Source: Amphibalanus amphitrite
Lineage: Eukaryota; Arthropoda; Thecostraca; Balanomorpha; Balanidae
Length of the DNA: 64,000 nucleotides
Reading direction: 5' to 3'
Assembly (NCBI RefSeq): GCF_019059575.1
Contig: NW_024882766.1
Location: 134,501-198,500, forward strand
The translations under genes were made by a program, and so were the position numbers. Under the pieces are notes generated by a model. The model had not been told where the DNA came from. It saw only the letters and a list, made by a program, of their open reading frames with translations, and searched no databases. Within the stretch, counting starts at the first letter, position 1, and every line of letters starts with the position of its first letter. Of this stretch, positions 60,025-64,000 are shown in pieces.

Positions 60025-62170
60025 GTCGGAACGAACGACAGAACACGTCAGGTCAAACAAACTAACCAGCCAATGGAATGATGAAAATTAAAGGCTTTTA
60101 AGAATACAAACGAAAAAAAAAATACCGCCTTCCTAGAGGCGAGAATTGATGACATTGAAAACATCGAAAACCAATCGAGAGTAAGGACATTGAGCATCGC
60201 TGAGGACATAATAGGTTTATCCATTGCTCCATCTTCATTGTCGTTGGTTTGCACTGGATTGTATGTACTGCGCTCAGTGTCGCCCTGTAAGCATATCATC
60301 ACGACAAGAGGAAAACATATCGTGTCATACAAGCTGATTAAACAGATCAATAATGACGATTGATGTTTTATGACGCCAATAACACCACTGTGAAATGAAA
60401 GGGTCCACAGTCATTGTCCATTAGTTGGGCCGTAGCTCAGCACAATGGCATTGCCAGGCTACCGTCCGGACTCATTAGGGTCACAAGCAAGACGGTTATG
60501 AGATGCCTACATAGATATATAACGCAGCCAGTCATACTACAGAGCGGAAACTTCGGCATCACATTGCAATAGTTGGAAAAGGAGTTTCATTTTGTCACAT
60601 CCCACACCAGTTCCAGGGGCGGGGCAAATCGAACGATCAATATTCTAAGCTGAAAGATACAACAGGAAAGTGGCGATATGTGGTGATAGCTAGCTGCACA
60701 GCAATGCCAAATGTTATAGTCAACATATTGAGAACAAAGAGCCCCACCTTTCCGAAATGTTGTGCTTGCACACTGACAACACAGTGTGACTACATAGTGC
60801 ATCTTTTGGTTCATTTTCACTGAGCCTACGTCCCAGCACATAACTGGGTATCTGCGCTCGTTGCTGTGCAGAACGGGGCCGTATTTCAGAGCAACTGCCG
60901 GCCGGCGGCGGCGGCACCGGGCCGTCTATCGATTTGCCCCCCCCCCCTGTCCCCTCCTCCCCCCGCGCCCGGGCGGTCATGAGCTCCGCCCTTGAGTAGG
61001 TGCGACGGTAGGCGGCAGGCAGGGACACCACCACACTCCTACTCCCAGTGTCGGTGTGTGTGTTGTTGTTGGGGTTTGGAGACAACTGTTTCAGCTAATG
61101 TTAGCTAACAAGTGTTCCCATATTCTCAGTCATATGCGGACAGTAAATTTCACCGGCCGGATGGCTGGACGATGTGTTACGAGATATACAAAATGAATGG
61201 AAAGGCGGCATTAATGACTTCATAATATATCGTCCCTGGAGTTGACGGCATATCCGGACAAATCCTGCCCAAAGGAAACAGAAGATGTACAGCGAAAAAT
61301 GGTCAGTTCGCAAAAATAAAAAAGGAAAACAAAACCACGTTAATTATAGACTCTCTACACTCTTTCATTTACTTTCATTCAATGCGCGTTGTTCAGAATC
61401 CAGCCGAAAGATAAGTCGTAAAAGTACGGCTAATAGTGTTGCTGAATCACTGGTGCCGGAGCACCAAAAATTAGCATAATCTACGCAATTCAGGAGACAT
61501 AGCTTCGTGCAAATGAGCCCGTAGTCGACGCACCCGTAAACCCCAATTAACTAACTCATACGGGACATGCGAACTTTTTTAATAAAATAAAACCAAGAGA
61601 GCTGTAGATACGGCCGTAAAATAGTACCCACTCACCAAAGCGTTGAACAAGTAATCAACAATATACAGTCTGCGGTGACGCTCACAAATGGCAAGGCGCC
61701 ACTCTCCAAATCAAGCAATCCATACGTGTGCCTAGTTCGCGAGCACCAGCTCGCTCCCTTCCCCACCACACAATCAGTCGTGGTAGCTAGAAATGTTCAT
61801 TCATTCATTGAACATTCACTGTTCAGTGTTCAGTGTGTAACAAGTCAACTCACTGTTGACTCCAGACTCACAGTGTGTAACTCACTGCGGCAACTGACTT
61901 GCTCTGACTCTGCCGAGTGCATTCAATCAATCAACAGCTTGTCATGCTTGACGACCGAGACTGGGTCTGTTACGCTGCGACCCTTCTCAATGTCGAGGAT
62001 ATTCTATTCACAACTCGCGCAGCCAAAACACAAGACCATGACAGATACAGCTCACACTCACAGACAAAACGGACAGTCACAGACGGAGCACCGACCGACC
62101 GGCCGACCAAGCCGGACAGACGAACAGATAGACATATTATAGACGTATATGTAGGTACAGGTCTCGCGGG
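60025..62170. other. Stretch probably within the Nck intron
   Basis: No further SH2 or SH3 exon seen. C-run at 60938-60947 next to a GC-rich block (60895-61010) with no recognisable protein. Otherwise ordinary sequence. Confidence 0.35.
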
Positions 62171-62176
62171 TTTTAA

Positions 62177-62394
62177 CGGTAGGTTTTGCACCTTGAAAAT
62201 TTAGCGTACTTCAAGCTATGTCTTCGTCGTCTTAATCTTTTAAGTGTTGAAGATGCGATCGACTTGTTGGTTCACAAGCCCCGCCATGATCGTGTAAAAT
62301 GGCTTCATCGTAGATCGATTAGTTTCTGAGATATAACCAGAAATGATTAGTTTCTGAGATATAACCAGAAATGTAAAAGTGCAAAACCTACCGC
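62177..62394. mobile_element. 218-bp TTAA MITE
   Basis: TTAA at 62173-62176 and 62395-62398. Inner ends CGGTAGGTTTTGCAC and GTGCAAAACCTACCG are exact inverses. The element contains a perfect 28-bp tandem duplication (62317-62344, 62345-62372). Non-coding. Confidence 0.8.
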
Positions 62395-62427
62395 TTAATC
62401 GCGCTAGAGCCGTACAGTACCGTAAAG

Positions 62428-63841
62428 TGGGGCTATTTGAGACAGTGGGGCTATTTGAGACAGTACGGTATTGGTTTAGTAAAATTGCTGTAAAATTAAA
62501 ACCGTTTGATATTTTTCATCAATTTTTGCTCGGGGTGATATAGAATTTAACGGTGAATTCCATTGATAGGATTTTTGGAAAATTTTTAAAAGGTTTGAAA
62601 GAACTTTGGCATTAAACGAGAAATACAGAAAAAAAAACACAATTTAAGTTATACGAAAAGCACCCCTACCTGCACCTTACCATGGTTGAAGTTTTGAAAA
62701 CTTTGCAACCGAATCTATCGTAACTATCGTTTTACTTATGGGCTAAGCACATTTTTTCATGAAGACATTATATATTGTTAACGGTAGTGACGGTTGTGTA
62801 ACCCAATGTCTCAGAATCCCGATGATACCCACCTCGTCAAACTTCAACATATGCCAAATACAGCTGATGTTTGTGATGCTAAGGCCCTAAAACAGGTGAT
62901 ATGATGCATCTTGCATCTTGCATGCATGCAAGACTTACCGCCATCTGCCTAAAGTGTATCAAACGTTCGAGCTAAGAAACACCGGTGAATCGGCCATGGG
63001 TTCATGATACTTTTAGCAGCAAGCAATGTTTACACATTGTAGCTCAATGTGACCTTCCAGTTTGTGACGATATTACTTACCTCTGTGAATATGTGCATAA
63101 AATGTGCTTCATTAGTCACTGACGTGGTCGGTAATGGACCCATGTCTACTCTGGTTGACCAGAAGGCACCGTTGAAGGTCATTTATCATACATCCGTACT
63201 GTTAGGTGAGCCTTAAGTATACGTACTGGATGCAGTGCGGTAACCGGCCATTCGATACAACATGCAGTGATCTAGGAAAATCGGTATAAAATCAAAACTG
63301 GTTGACCTTTTTCTGTTATTTCTTCACAGGTTGATGTGCAATGGAACAACCGATCATGCATGCCATTCATTAAACCATATTGAAAACTGGTTTTCCCTTT
63401 TTTAATGCATTGCGGTGTGTTAAATGCATTAGCGAGCCTGTCTCAAATAGCCCCACCAACTTTCGGCCTATATGTTTTACGCCGCCCGAGACAAACACAA
63501 CTTATTTTGAAAATTTCACTGTCGTTGACTTAGTAATAGTCCTACATAATCTTCCTGTGATTTTTAAAGCTTAGGGTCGCATCATATTATGACAGCCCAA
63601 GCATAAAGTAATGCAATTTTTTTGACAGACCGAAATGCTATGTCCAACGAAAAACGATAAGTTTGATTATGAGAGTTACATAACTGTATTTGAAAGAAAT
63701 ACTTTTTGGCACAAGTATCAAAATTTAATTTCCAATCGCATGGCATTAAAAGAATTATCCCTAGCTTGACCGATTTTCTTCAACTTCCTTGCAACTAAAA
63801 CTGTCTCAAATAGCCCCACACTATGGGGCTATCTGAGACAG
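62428..63841. repeat. Inverted TGGGGCTATTTGAGACAG repeats bounding a 1.4-kb segment
   Basis: The 18-mer TGGGGCTATTTGAGACAG is present twice in tandem at 62428-62463. Its inverse is at 63438-63455 and 63801-63818, and one more forward copy (one mismatch) closes the segment at 63824-63841. The layout suggests terminal inverted repeats of a mobile element running from about 62410 to 63845, perhaps with an internal end. I found no target duplication and no transposase. Confidence 0.6.
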
Positions 63842-64000
63842 GCTTCAAGTAGAAAAATAAGTTTATTTATGGTTACTAGCTGAACCAAAATGGACCTATC
63901 TGAAAGCAGTTACAGAGAACTACGTTTTTACAATTTACATGTTATAGGAAATATCAACCGTTTTGAAGGGAGAGGCCAAAAACTGTAAAATCCGTTTCAA
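63842..64000. other. Unassigned window end
   Basis: Nothing recognised in the last 160 bp. Confidence 0.4.

Overview
The window is repeat-dominated eukaryotic (animal) DNA with only short pieces of host genes. The host pieces point to an arthropod, perhaps a crustacean (weak inference). They are the last coding exon of an Nck/Dock-type SH2-SH3 adaptor on the minus strand (59822-60022) and the first coding exon of a class C receptor of the metabotropic glutamate/mangetout kind, also on the minus strand (36935-37157). A decayed multi-exon gene on the plus strand (about 45.3-49.7 kb) has good splice signals but two frameshifts. There are no operons, CRISPR arrays or prokaryotic signals.

Most of the rest is a layered graveyard of DNA transposons whose boundaries can be read directly. 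A Penelope-like retroelement (691 to about 4.3 kb) is cut in frame by a hAT insertion at 1989-3021 with the 8-bp duplication ATGGTTAC. Nine hAT-type insertions have perfect 8-bp target duplications: 1989-3021, 8421-12552, 9651-10027, 16274-16331, 20819-21294, 21768-22029, 26453-30657, 33807-34068 and 35351-35629. None has a recognisable transposase, and most are filled with a family-specific short word (GGCTCC, GGAGTC, GGACAATG, ATACCAAA or GGATC).

A second superfamily is a set of 0.6-1.4 kb non-coding elements with TTAA targets and CCC...GGG ends (piggyBac-like). They lie at 8699-10121, 16610-17788, 17793-19119, 18054-18946, 19676-20727, 25246-25836, 32590-33766, 51218-52163 and 55658-56604, plus fragments. 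They carry G-run/C-run hairpins just inside both ends and, inside, CRE palindromes (TGACGTCA) and/or direct repeats of the nuclear-receptor half-site AGGTCA.

Layout: 0-4.4 kb Penelope-like element split by hAT; 4.6-6.5 kb microsatellites; 7-13 kb a four-level nest of transposons; 16.6-22 kb a run of TTAA elements and hAT MITEs; 25-30.7 kb a TTAA element and a 4.2-kb hAT carrying a minisatellite and a tRNA-like inverted duplication; 32.6-35.6 kb more of both superfamilies; 36.9-37.5 kb receptor exon 1 with a CpG-rich, (GA)n upstream region; 39.4-40.1 kb an element with CACGTG palindromes; 45-50 kb the decayed gene with a mariner and a TTAA MITE in its introns; 51-56.6 kb an inverted pair of near-identical TTAA elements; 58.5-60 kb a CpG-rich tract and the Nck exon; 62-64 kb further inverted repeats.
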